Below are positions 1-6,518 of a stretch of DNA of 19,701 bases, one piece after another. Below the pieces are notes generated by a model, which ran no database searches, was not told the DNA's origin, and worked only from the letters and a program-made list of their open reading frames with translations. Made by a program: the position numbers and the translations under genes. Origin of the DNA: Candidatus Kapaibacterium sp. (GTDB lineage: Bacteria; Bacteroidota; Ignavibacteria; Kapaibacteriales; UBA2268); the NCBI GenBank assembly GCA_028691175.1, contig JAQUZU010000028.1, positions 1 through 19,701 on the forward strand, given 5' to 3'. The number at the start of each line of letters is the position of its first letter. The stretch's first letter is position 1.

Positions 1-54
1 GAGTGTTTAGGAGAAAAATATTAACAATTTAATTCAAAAAGAGGATAAACTATT

Positions 55-420
55 ATGTATCTAAGTATTTCAATTTTTATCATTGTATTTATAATGTTGA
101 TAATTTCACTATCAAAAACAGTGCAAGTGCGAAAGTTATTAAATAAAAAAACAAAAAATCAAATAGAATTTGAATTAGAGAATAATGAAAATAGCACATT
201 GTCTCAGATTGTTTATAAATTAACAACAACGTATAATTATAAGTTAAATAGAAAAAATGATAATCAATATGTGATTTCTGATAAAGTTTCATTTTTTTCG
301 TGGGGTAACTATTATTTAATAGAAAATAAAGATGAGAGAATCAATGTATATCTTGTTCCAAAGTATTTATTTGAATATAATTATTTGGGTAAATTTGGAG
401 ATCGATTACAGAAATTATAA
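55..420 (+). CDS. Small single-pass membrane protein, unknown function
   Basis: 121 residues, family not recognised. The first 20 or so residues form one strongly hydrophobic segment (about residues 3-20, rich in Ile, Phe, Leu, Val) with no cleavage motif, so a membrane anchor is likelier than a removed signal peptide. The rest is polar, rich in Asn, Lys, Glu and Tyr, and would form a small soluble domain of about 100 residues. The ATG at 55 is preceded by GAGG at 41-44, ten bases upstream, an acceptable ribosome binding site. Codon use is very AT-rich (many TTA, ATA, AAT, AAA), unlike the genes from 1317 onward but like the following TM2 gene. A terminator hairpin lies 46 bases after the stop, so it looks like a single-gene unit or the end of one starting left of the window. 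It is probably a real gene, but its role is unknown. Confidence 0.6.
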   Translation: MYLSISIFIIVFIMLIISLSKTVQVRKLLNKKTKNQIEFELENNENSTLSQIVYKLTTTYNYKLNRKNDNQYVISDKVSFFSWGNYYLIENKDERINVYLVPKYLFEYNYLGKFGDRLQKL

Positions 421-465
421 TCACATGTTGAAATAATAAATAGTGCTTTTTAACAGAAAATAATC

Positions 466-498
466 CTTGGTGGCTTTGTAGCCGCCAAGATGATTTTT
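466..498 (+). terminator. Rho-independent terminator after the small membrane protein gene
   Basis: A 10-bp stem (466-475 with 480-489, one G-T wobble) closes a four-base loop TTGT. A run of five T lies at 494-498. The U-tract starts four bases after the stem, which is slightly distant, so the terminator may be of moderate strength. Confidence 0.6.
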
Positions 499-630
499 GC
501 GTACTTAAAACATTACCTCCCGACAAATAATTTCTCCATAGCTCTCCATTTCTCTCAAAGTAATCTAATCCTATTATTCCTACCTAAAAATTAATAAATT
601 TCAAAAAAAATCAAATAAAGTAAAAAATAA

Positions 631-661
631 TTTGGAAATATAAAAATATATGTGTACATTG
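631..661 (+). promoter_or_regulatory. Candidate promoter for the TM2 gene
   Basis: TTTG at 631-634, a 20-base gap, then TACATTG at 655-661. This partly fits the Bacteroidota vegetative promoter (TTTG, about 19 bases, TAnnTTTG). The second box is imperfect, and the region is so AT-rich that a chance match is possible. The stretch 499-704 otherwise shows nothing recognisable. Confidence 0.28.
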
Positions 662-704
662 CATACCACAAACAACAATATAAAAACATATGAAAGGTAT
701 AAAA

Positions 705-1010
705 ATGACGGTATGTAAAAACTGCGGTGCTGAATTAGAAGATGGTGCTGTATTTTGCCCAAAATGTGGAGCTAATCAAAATATTAATGGACCAGGAGTA
801 TCTGAAAAGGAATTTATTACTACATTATTGTTATTACTTCATTTGGGGGCGACTGGCGCACATCGCTTTTATGTAGGGAAAACCGGTACTGGTGTTTTGT
901 ATTTCTTTACACTTGGATGTTTGGGAATCGGAGTGCTTATCGATCTAATTAATCTTCTTACTGGAAAATTCACAGATAGTAATGGCAAAATTGTAAAAAA
1001 TAGTAAGTAA
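705..1010 (+). CDS. Zinc-ribbon and TM2 domain membrane protein
   Basis: 101 residues. The N-terminus is a zinc ribbon with two CxxC pairs (CKNC near residue 4 and CPKC near residue 18), likely binding one zinc. It is followed by a TM2 domain: two hydrophobic helices joined by a short turn. The characteristic TM2 features are visible, namely a Gly/Ala-rich first helix, a GAHRFYVGK motif, and a second helix ending in an Asp with a Leu-Asn run (LIDLINLL). The family is widespread in bacteria and its exact function is not established. I chose the ATG at 705 over the in-frame ATG at 690 because GAAAGG at 692-697 sits seven bases before it and it places the zinc ribbon at the extreme N-terminus, as is usual. 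The gene is flanked by terminators on both sides and is therefore probably monocistronic. Composition is AT-rich like the gene before it. Confidence 0.85.
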   Translation: MTVCKNCGAELEDGAVFCPKCGANQNINGPGVSEKEFITTLLLLLHLGATGAHRFYVGKTGTGVLYFFTLGCLGIGVLIDLINLLTGKFTDSNGKIVKNSK

Positions 1011-1034
1011 TATTATTAAAATACAAATACGATT

Positions 1035-1060
1035 AGGAGCTTTTAAGCTCCTTTTTTTTT
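1035..1060 (+). terminator. Rho-independent terminator after the TM2 gene
   Basis: A perfect 8-bp stem AGGAGCTT / AAGCTCCT (1035-1042 with 1045-1052) is followed directly by a run of nine T (1052-1060). It lies 25 bases after the TM2 stop codon. This is a textbook intrinsic terminator and separates the TM2 gene from the promoter that starts at 1072. Confidence 0.9.
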
Positions 1061-1071
1061 GTGTGATTATC

Positions 1072-1102
1072 TTTGTTTTGAAAAAAATTCGATATAATTT
1101 TG
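1072..1102 (+). promoter_or_regulatory. Bacteroidota-type promoter upstream of the TPR histidine kinase
   Basis: TTTG at 1072-1075, exactly 19 bases, then TAATTTTG at 1095-1102. This is a full match to the Bacteroidota vegetative promoter consensus (TTTG at -33, TAnnTTTG at -7). Transcription would start near 1108-1110. The next large gene starts at 1317, so the predicted mRNA has a leader of about 200 nt. The promoter begins 12 bases after the T-run of the preceding terminator. Confidence 0.65.
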
Positions 1103-1316
1103 CAATAAATAAATGAATTATTGCAAGGGAAAAATGAAAGTAATAAATTCTGCATTGTGTAAAAAAACTGCTCCAACAAAAAATGTTCTGCAAGTAGAAG
1201 GAGATTGCGGAGCAATCTCGCAAAGAAAAGAGAGCAAAATAAAAAAATAAAAAAGCTTGGTTATTAAAAGAAGATTTCGTATATTAATAGTACAAAAAAT
1301 TTGAAAAATAAATGAG
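1103..1316 (+). other. Leader region with an 8-bp hairpin and a possible 45-codon ORF
   Basis: This is the predicted 5' leader of the histidine kinase mRNA. It holds a perfect inverted repeat GAGATTGC-GGA-GCAATCTC (1201-1219) without a following T-run, so it is not an intrinsic terminator. An ORF at 1113-1250 could encode 45 residues (MNYCKGKMKVINS...). It would begin almost at the predicted transcription start and has no ribosome binding site, so I do not call it a gene. Lys and Asn codons dominate, as expected from AT-rich non-coding DNA. The function of the leader, if any, is unknown. No known riboswitch pattern is recognised. Confidence 0.35.
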
Positions 1317-3359
1317 ATGAAAAAAAACTCAAAATTAATATTTATCGCGATATTCCTGCTGATTTTGACAGGAAATCTCTATGCGGACGACTTCGAAAAT
1401 CTTGAAAAAAAGATAAAAAACGCGAAGCCGAACGTCGAGAAAGTGTCGCTATATGCCGAAATTGGTGAGATTGTAGCGCGAAATACCGCCCTCGACAATT
1501 CAAAATTGCGATACATTCTGCAGGGAATCAAACTTGCGGACGAACTTGAGGATGATAAAAATAAAGTAACACTTCTGAACCTGATGGGCATCGCCAAACG
1601 AAATCGTGGAAAGTTCGACGAGGCGAGAAAATTTCACTTGAAAGCACTTGATGTTGCGAAAAGTAAAAATTTGCGAAAGGAAGAAGTTGCGGCATTGAAT
1701 AACCTCGGCGTGGTTTGGCGCCGGATGGATCAACTGAAACAGGCCGCACAATACCACAACAAAGCACTGAAAATTGCGACAAAAATCGGCGACACCGCTG
1801 CAATTGAAATCTCCTGTAACGGTCTTGGAAATATTAACCTTACGCTCAAAAAATATGAAATAGCACGGGAAATGTTCGAGCGCGCACTCGAAATACAACT
1901 GAAAATCAAAAACGATCTCGGAGTTGCAATCAACTACAACAACCTCGGTGCCGTAGCCGAAAAACAAGGCAATTATAAAAAAGCAATAGAATACTACAAT
2001 AAATCGAATTATTACGACAAAAAAATCTCCAGCACTCGCGGCCAGGCAATCAACTACGAATCCATCGGAAATATCTATCGCGAGATGAAGCAGTACGACA
2101 AGGCAATAGAACTCTATAAGCAGGCAATAGAAATCAACACTTTGCAGAAAGACGCCTTCTACATGTGTAGCGTGCTGGTCAATCTCGGCGACGCATATAT
2201 GCACGTTGGCAAGCTTAATGACGCGGAGCGTACTCTCAAGCAAGGGCTTAAGACAGCTCTGAAAATCAAAGCAAACACGACAATTCAACTTGCATATGCA
2301 CAGCTTTCCGAACTCGAGGTGAAACGAAACAACTATAAAGCCGCCTACAACTACCAACTGAAGGCGCGCAAAGTCGAAGAAGTGATAATGAGCAGTTCAA
2401 CCAAGGAACTGATAACCGAACTAAACGCACGCTACGAAATGGCGACTGCCGAAACCAAAATCGCAACTTTGGAGGCAAGGCAAGGGCAGCAGACATCGAA
2501 AATTATTTTTTTCGTTGCTGCGGCAATAATACTGCTGATTTTAGGTTTGTTTATGGTTGTCAGAGCACGGCGAGCTAGAGAATTAGTGGAGAAAAACCGC
2601 TTAATCAGCGTGAATATTGAGAGCCTGATGAAGCAAACCGACCGAATGGTGAAAATCGATAACACAAAAAACAGACTGTTCTCGATTATCGGGCATGACC
2701 TGAAAAACCCGCTTCATTCGATTTCGTTCGCAACGGATATGCTCATAAATTATTCCGATTTATATAATAAAGAACAACTGATGCGTTCATACGAAGGAAT
2801 TGCAGAGGCGGCGAAGGAGATAAACGAAATACTCGATAACCTGTTGCTTTGGTCGCGTGTGCAGGCCGGCAATGTTAAAACGACTATTGCGCCGACGAAC
2901 CTGGCACTTATATTGAGGGATTCGAAGAAAGTGGCAAGTACGCTTATCGGAGATAAAAATATTAAATTTGAGATTACAATTCCGGAAGATATAGAAGTGA
3001 TGAGCGATATGAACATCTTGCGGGCGATTGTGAAAAATCTGATGCAGAATTCGATTAAATTCACCGACGAAGTAGGCACTTTAAAAATTGAAGCAGTCGA
3101 AATGGACGACGATGTCCGCATTTGCGTCTCCGATACAGGCATAGGAATGAGCCCGGAATTGATAAATTCGATTTTTAATACGAACGATTCGAAAGTGCAG
3201 ATTAATCACGACGAGCCGAATACATACCTCGAAATGATTATCACTAACGAAATTTTGAAGCAAATGGACGGAAAAATGTGGATAGAAAGTACAGTCGGAA
3301 CCGGCTCGCAAATATATTTTACATTAAAAAATGCAAAAAAATCAAAAAAGATTTGGTAA
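1317..3359 (+). CDS. TPR-repeat sensor histidine kinase with degenerate ATP lid
   Basis: 680 residues. A signal peptide (about residues 1-23, ending LYA) is followed by some seven tetratricopeptide repeats (about 80-350, with recurring LGxxxxxxGxxxxA patterns). A coiled-coil-like stretch, one membrane helix (about 396-416) and a cytoplasmic kinase follow. The phospho-accepting His is H460 in a GHDLKNPL motif. The N box has N578 (NSIKFT) and the G1 box reads DTGIGM from D606. The usual G2 box (GxGLGL) is replaced at about 634-641 by a stretch reading PNTYLEMI, with no glycine, although flanking sequence (NEILKQMDG, ESTVGTG) still aligns with the family. The topology predicts periplasmic TPRs sensing a protein or peptide and a cytoplasmic phospho-relay output. 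There is no response regulator nearby. ATP handling may be altered or lost. Expression is probably from the promoter at 1072. Confidence 0.9.
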   Translation: MKKNSKLIFIAIFLLILTGNLYADDFENLEKKIKNAKPNVEKVSLYAEIGEIVARNTALDNSKLRYILQGIKLADELEDDKNKVTLLNLMGIAKRNRGKFDEARKFHLKALDVAKSKNLRKEEVAALNNLGVVWRRMDQLKQAAQYHNKALKIATKIGDTAAIEISCNGLGNINLTLKKYEIAREMFERALEIQLKIKNDLGVAINYNNLGAVAEKQGNYKKAIEYYNKSNYYDKKISSTRGQAINYESIGNIYREMKQYDKAIELYKQAIEINTLQKDAFYMCSVLVNLGDAYMHVGKLNDAERTLKQGLKTALKIKANTTIQLAYAQLSELEVKRNNYKAAYNYQLKARKVEEVIMSSSTKELITELNARYEMATAETKIATLEARQGQQTSKIIFFVAAAIILLILGLFMVVRARRARELVEKNRLISVNIESLMKQTDRMVKIDNTKNRLFSIIGHDLKNPLHSISFATDMLINYSDLYNKEQLMRSYEGIAEAAKEINEILDNLLLWSRVQAGNVKTTIAPTNLALILRDSKKVASTLIGDKNIKFEITIPEDIEVMSDMNILRAIVKNLMQNSIKFTDEVGTLKIEAVEMDDDVRICVSDTGIGMSPELINSIFNTNDSKVQINHDEPNTYLEMIITNEILKQMDGKMWIESTVGTGSQIYFTLKNAKKSKKIW

Positions 3360-3383
3360 TTTAAGAATAAGTTCGTAAATTTG
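3352..3383 (+). promoter_or_regulatory. tRNA-Pro promoter overlapping the histidine kinase stop codon
   Basis: TTTG at 3352-3355, 20 bases, then TAAATTTG at 3376-3383, which fits the Bacteroidota TTTG / TAnnTTTG pattern fully in both boxes. The first box lies within the last sense codons of the kinase gene. The mature tRNA begins at 3399, 15 bases past the second box, a sensible distance for a short 5' leader. Confidence 0.65.
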
Positions 3384-3398
3384 TATTCCGATAAAGGA

Positions 3399-3473
<75 letters not shown>

Positions 3474-3484
3474 GTCCAAGAAAT

Positions 3485-3510
3485 TAAGTCGAGATTATTC
3501 TCGACTTATT
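3485..3510 (+). terminator. Hairpin after tRNA-Pro, probable terminator
   Basis: Stem AAGTCGAG / CTCGACTT (3486-3493 with 3500-3507, extendable by one T-A pair) with a six-base loop ATTATT. The following sequence ATTTCGTTT is T-rich but interrupted. It lies 14 bases after the tRNA 3' end and is the obvious place for the tRNA transcript to end. Confidence 0.6.
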
Positions 3511-3590
3511 TCGTTTACAATCAAATAATATTTGAAAACATACGTTTATAATTATGACTAATTCCCTAAAAACTTATTTGGAGTACTGTC

Positions 3591-3869
3591 ATGAAAAATG
3601 AAAACGACAAAGATGATGAAATGATGGTGATTTTAACTGAAGCCGGCACCGAACTCGATGCCGAAATCATTAAATCGCAACTTGAAGAAGCAAACATCAA
3701 AAGCAATCTGATCTCGAATATCGATTCTACACGTATGATGATGATCGGAAAAAATGCTGTCGTCAAAGTCTTCGTAGCGAAAAAAGACCTCGAAGCGGCT
3801 TCGGAAATTCTAGACAATATTTCGTTCGATATGCCGGACAATATTGACGTAGGAGAAGAAGAAAAATGA
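3591..3869 (+). CDS. DUF2007-family small protein
   Basis: 92 residues, resembling the DUF2007 (putative signal-transducing) family. An acidic N-terminal tail is followed by a compact alpha/beta domain that begins MVILTEAGTELDAEIIKSQL. The family hallmark is visible: a strand, a helix with an (E)AxxIKSxLEExxI pattern, a mid-region ending in G, then a strand with VxVxVxxxDLExAxEIL. These proteins resemble small ligand- or partner-binding domains of the ACT/PII type, but no reaction is known. The ATG at 3591 has GGAG at 3580-3583, seven bases upstream. The stop overlaps the start of the next gene by four bases (ATGA at 3866-3869), which implies translational coupling with the lipoprotein gene. 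Its placement gives no direct clue to function. Confidence 0.8.
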   Translation: MKNENDKDDEMMVILTEAGTELDAEIIKSQLEEANIKSNLISNIDSTRMMMIGKNAVVKVFVAKKDLEAASEILDNISFDMPDNIDVGEEEK

Positions 3870-4882
3870 GAAAATTGAATCTCTGGCTGGCTGCGGCACT
3901 GTTAGTGCTTGCAGCCGCCTGTTCAAAAGATGAAGTGGTGATTAACAGCAGTGGCGATCAGGCGTGGAAAATGCTTGCCTCGACCGGTGCAAATGTGGCG
4001 ATGATTTCGCAGCCGAGTGGTAATATTGTGAAAAATAATTTCGCACAGGCAAGCGGAACAATCACGAAAATGGCGACTTTTGGTGGGCGAATTTATCTGC
4101 TCGCGAAGGACGATTATAAAATTACGGTTGTCGATGAGGTTTCCGGCGAGCAACTCGCCGTGCTGGATTTTTCGGCTTCGCAACTGATGCCTAGTGCAAT
4201 CGCGTTTGCCAATGCGACTGACGCGTATGTCGCACACGAAAACTCGGATAAAATTTCGCTCGTAGATATATATTATAATAAGGTTGTGCGGCAGATAAAT
4301 GTCGGCAATAATCCGACCGATCTCGCGTATTTGGCGAGCGGATATATTGCGGTAGCAAATTCCGGTTCGAATAGTGTAAGCATTATAAATACAAAGACTT
4401 ATGCGAAGGAACGGGACGTAGCGACTAATCCGGTTCCGGCTTATGTCGGTGCGACTGACTCGAAGAAAATTTTTACCATAGTTTGCCGCGGAAACGGCAA
4501 AGACGGCTCGGGCGAGAAAACCTCGGGCTATGTACAGTTCTTAAATCCGGCGACCGGAGAAATAACTTACACGAAAGAAATTAAAAACTTGGGCATAGAC
4601 GGCAGCGAAATTACTCCGCGCTCTCTTGCAATCAACGAAAAAGGGCTGGCATTTATTGCGACAAATTACGCAATGTATAAACTAAACACGAAACTAAAAT
4701 CGCCGGTACTGTCGGTAGTAAAGCGCGACGACTTTGCCGGAGTAAGTTATAATTACGCTTTGCAGGAAATCATAGTGATAAAATCGGACGGCACCGCTTA
4801 TGCCGCAGATAATACAACTGCTTTAAAAACATACGACTTAGTCCTGCCCGGAACTTTCGGCGCAGTACTGTCGCTAAAATAA
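3866..4882 (+). CDS. Lipoprotein with YVTN/DUF5074-like beta-propeller
   Basis: 338 residues. The N-terminus is a lipoprotein signal peptide: basic MRK, a hydrophobic run, and the lipobox LAAAC, with the lipidated Cys at residue 19 followed by SKDE. The mature part is built of repeated beta-strand units typical of a surface-layer YVTN or DUF5074 propeller. It contains phrases such as VGNNPTDLAYLASGYIAVAN and SGSNSVSIINTKTY, each ending one blade and opening the next. Such proteins sit on the periplasmic or outer face of the outer membrane and probably bind ligands or partners; no catalytic residues are visible. The start overlaps DUF2007 by four bases, and rlmB starts only three bases after its stop, so all three are likely on one mRNA. 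The specific ligand cannot be told from sequence. Confidence 0.8.
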   Translation: MRKLNLWLAAALLVLAAACSKDEVVINSSGDQAWKMLASTGANVAMISQPSGNIVKNNFAQASGTITKMATFGGRIYLLAKDDYKITVVDEVSGEQLAVLDFSASQLMPSAIAFANATDAYVAHENSDKISLVDIYYNKVVRQINVGNNPTDLAYLASGYIAVANSGSNSVSIINTKTYAKERDVATNPVPAYVGATDSKKIFTIVCRGNGKDGSGEKTSGYVQFLNPATGEITYTKEIKNLGIDGSEITPRSLAINEKGLAFIATNYAMYKLNTKLKSPVLSVVKRDDFAGVSYNYALQEIIVIKSDGTAYAADNTTALKTYDLVLPGTFGAVLSLK

Positions 4883-4885
4883 AAC

Positions 4886-5677
4886 ATGGACAACAACAAT
4901 TATATTTACGGAAAAAATGCCGTCGCGGAGGCTCTCGAAGCCGGCAAGCCGATCGAGAAAATTCTCGTATGCTTCGGTAACCAAGCCGTCGGCGGAATGT
5001 CGCGGATTTATAAACTTGCGAAAGACGCCGGAGTAGCCTGCGTCTCTTATGACAAGCGGAAATTTATGGCGCTCGAAAAAGAACTTTGCGGCAAAGGCAG
5101 CGAGGGCAATGATACTAATGCACTGAAAACTCAAGGAGTTATCGCGATGGTGCGTACATTCGACATTCTTGAAGTCGATGCAGTGATTTCGATTCTCGGC
5201 GAGGAAGTAAATCCGGTAATCGTCGTGCTCGATGAAATCGCCGACCCGCATAATCTCGGAGCAATTGCACGCAGTGCCGAATGTGCCGGCGCAGGCGGAC
5301 TGATCATCACAGAAAGAAATTCCGCACCGCTCTCGCCCGCAGCAGTAAAGGCAAGCGCCGGAGCACTGGAGCATATTCCGGTTGCGAAAGTCGGAAACCT
5401 CGCGAACACACTCGAAAAACTTAAAGCCGCCGGATATTGGATTGTCGGCACGGACGGCGCCGGCGACCGCGACTATACCGACGACATTTACGACCGCCCG
5501 ATCGCGCTCGTAATCGGCTCCGAAGGCAAGGGCATGCGCCCGCTAATCGAGAAACACTGCGACTATCTTGTGCGCATTCCGATGCGTGGCAAAATTAATT
5601 CGCTGAACGCCTCCGTGAGCGCCGGAGTTGTCCTCTTTGAAATGCTCCGCCAGAAAATGGCTCGCAGCAAGGCATAA
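4886..5677 (+). CDS. rlmB: 23S rRNA 2'-O-ribose methyltransferase, RlmB/TrmH family
   Basis: 263 residues of the SpoU/TrmH class. The N-terminal third is the L7Ae-like RNA-binding domain (opens IYGKNAVAEAL, ends KTQGVIAMV). The C-terminal SPOUT domain carries all three knot motifs: motif 1 DPHNLGAIARSAECAG with N123 and R129, motif 2 IGSEGKGM, and motif 3 IPMRGKINSLNASVSAGV. These line up with E. coli RlmB (DPHNLGACLRSA, GAEGEGMR, IPMxGxxxSLNVS). RlmB proper methylates the 2'-hydroxyl of G2251 in 23S rRNA using S-adenosylmethionine, in the cytoplasm. Members of the family that target tRNA look similar, so the exact substrate is an inference. It is about 20 residues longer than the E. coli protein. 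It sits three bases behind the lipoprotein gene, and a terminator follows. Confidence 0.92.
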   Translation: MDNNNYIYGKNAVAEALEAGKPIEKILVCFGNQAVGGMSRIYKLAKDAGVACVSYDKRKFMALEKELCGKGSEGNDTNALKTQGVIAMVRTFDILEVDAVISILGEEVNPVIVVLDEIADPHNLGAIARSAECAGAGGLIITERNSAPLSPAAVKASAGALEHIPVAKVGNLANTLEKLKAAGYWIVGTDGAGDRDYTDDIYDRPIALVIGSEGKGMRPLIEKHCDYLVRIPMRGKINSLNASVSAGVVLFEMLRQKMARSKA

Positions 5678-5697
5678 AATGCAATTTTTGCAAATTT

Positions 5698-5723
5698 AGG
5701 GCGGCCGCCGGTTGCCCTTTTTT
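5698..5723 (+). terminator. Rho-independent terminator after rlmB
   Basis: Stem AGGGC / GCCCT (5698-5702 with 5714-5718) encloses an 11-base GC-rich loop that can pair further internally. It is followed by six T (5718-5723). It lies 21 bases after the rlmB stop and separates it from queC. Confidence 0.7.
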
Positions 5724-5784
5724 GCTTTTATATATGCTGAAAAATATATAGTAAGTATCGTAAATCAATATAAAACATAGACTT

Positions 5785-6468
5785 ATGAATAAAGAAATAG
5801 CAATTGTGCTTGTTAGTGGCGGGATGGATTCTGCACTGTGCCTCGGGCTTGCGGTCGATGCGGGCTATGAGCCGGCGACTTTGCATTTAAATTACGGGCA
5901 GCGCACGCAGACGAAGGAACTCGACTGCTACAAGCGTTTGAGCGACCATTACGGCGTCGAACACCGCCTCGTGGTCGATGTAAGCCATCTTGCGGCGATT
6001 GGCGGATCGAGCCTGACCGACAAAAATATCGCCGTGCCGCATCACGCGGAAAATTCCGCAGATACCGCGAATGTCCCGAACTCTTACGTCCCGTTTCGTA
6101 ACGCGAATATCCTTGCAATTGCGACAAGTTGGGCAGAAGTAATCGGTGCAAAACATATTTTTATCGGTGCGACGCAAGTCGATTTCAGTGGCTATCCGGA
6201 CTGCCGCGAGGAGTTTTTCCGCGCTTTTCAGGACGTAATCAATACGGGAACGAAGCCGCAAACGCACATCACGATCGAAACTCCGATTATTAATTTCACG
6301 AAGGACGACATTGTTCGCCGTGCTCTCGAACTGAATGTTCCGCTCGAAATGACTTGGAGCTGCTACCAGAGCGAAGACGCCGCCTGCGGCGAGTGCGACT
6401 CGTGTCTCCTGCGGCTGAAGGGGTTTCGCCTTGCGGGCGAGATCGACCCGATACCCTATAAAAAGTAA
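5785..6468 (+). CDS. queC: 7-cyano-7-deazaguanine (preQ0) synthase QueC
   Basis: 227 residues, full length for the family. QueC converts 7-carboxy-7-deazaguanine and ammonia to preQ0 with ATP, a cytoplasmic step leading to queuosine in tRNA. The PP-loop ATP-binding motif is visible as SGGMDS (residues 11-16), followed by LHLNYGQRTQ. The middle has VPFRNANILAIA and GATQVDFSGYPDCRxEF, both diagnostic of QueC. The C-terminal zinc site has four cysteines, C193, C201, C204 and C207 (CxxxxxxxCxxCxxC). No other queuosine gene is in the window. The region between the preceding terminator and the start (5724-5784) shows no preQ1 riboswitch. TTTG at 5721 with a weak TATATAGT 20 bases on is the best promoter guess. 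A shared terminator follows. Confidence 0.96.
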   Translation: MNKEIAIVLVSGGMDSALCLGLAVDAGYEPATLHLNYGQRTQTKELDCYKRLSDHYGVEHRLVVDVSHLAAIGGSSLTDKNIAVPHHAENSADTANVPNSYVPFRNANILAIATSWAEVIGAKHIFIGATQVDFSGYPDCREEFFRAFQDVINTGTKPQTHITIETPIINFTKDDIVRRALELNVPLEMTWSCYQSEDAACGECDSCLLRLKGFRLAGEIDPIPYKK

Positions 6469-6471
6469 AAA

Positions 6472-6497
6472 AAAAGGCGGATTTGAGTCCGCCTTTT
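6472..6497. terminator. Bidirectional terminator between queC and the LRR gene
   Basis: A perfect 10-bp stem AAAAGGCGGA / TCCGCCTTTT (6472-6481 with 6488-6497) with a six-base loop. The A-tract on one side and T-tract on the other let it work on both strands. It starts four bases after queC and lies 22 bases beyond the stop of the convergent LRR gene. Confidence 0.9.
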
Positions 6498-6518
6498 AAT
6501 TAATGTTTCAAATGAAAC

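Noticed and set aside
1113..1250. 45-codon ORF in the kinase leader
   Set aside because: No ribosome binding site and no recognisable family. Kept only as a possibility within the leader finding.
1500..2357. Long minus-strand ORF of 285 codons opposite the TPR kinase
   Set aside because: It lies wholly antisense to a gene with clear TPR domains. Its Phe/Val/Cys-rich composition is what the complement of Lys/Asn/Glu-rich helical repeats gives, and it has no recognisable domain.
5701..5708. GCGGCCGC palindrome
   Set aside because: Part of the terminator loop after rlmB; an eight-base palindrome alone is no evidence of a binding site.
5724..5784. preQ1 riboswitch before queC
   Set aside because: The short AT-rich stretch lacks the stem and the A-rich tail with the C-rich core of preQ1 aptamers.
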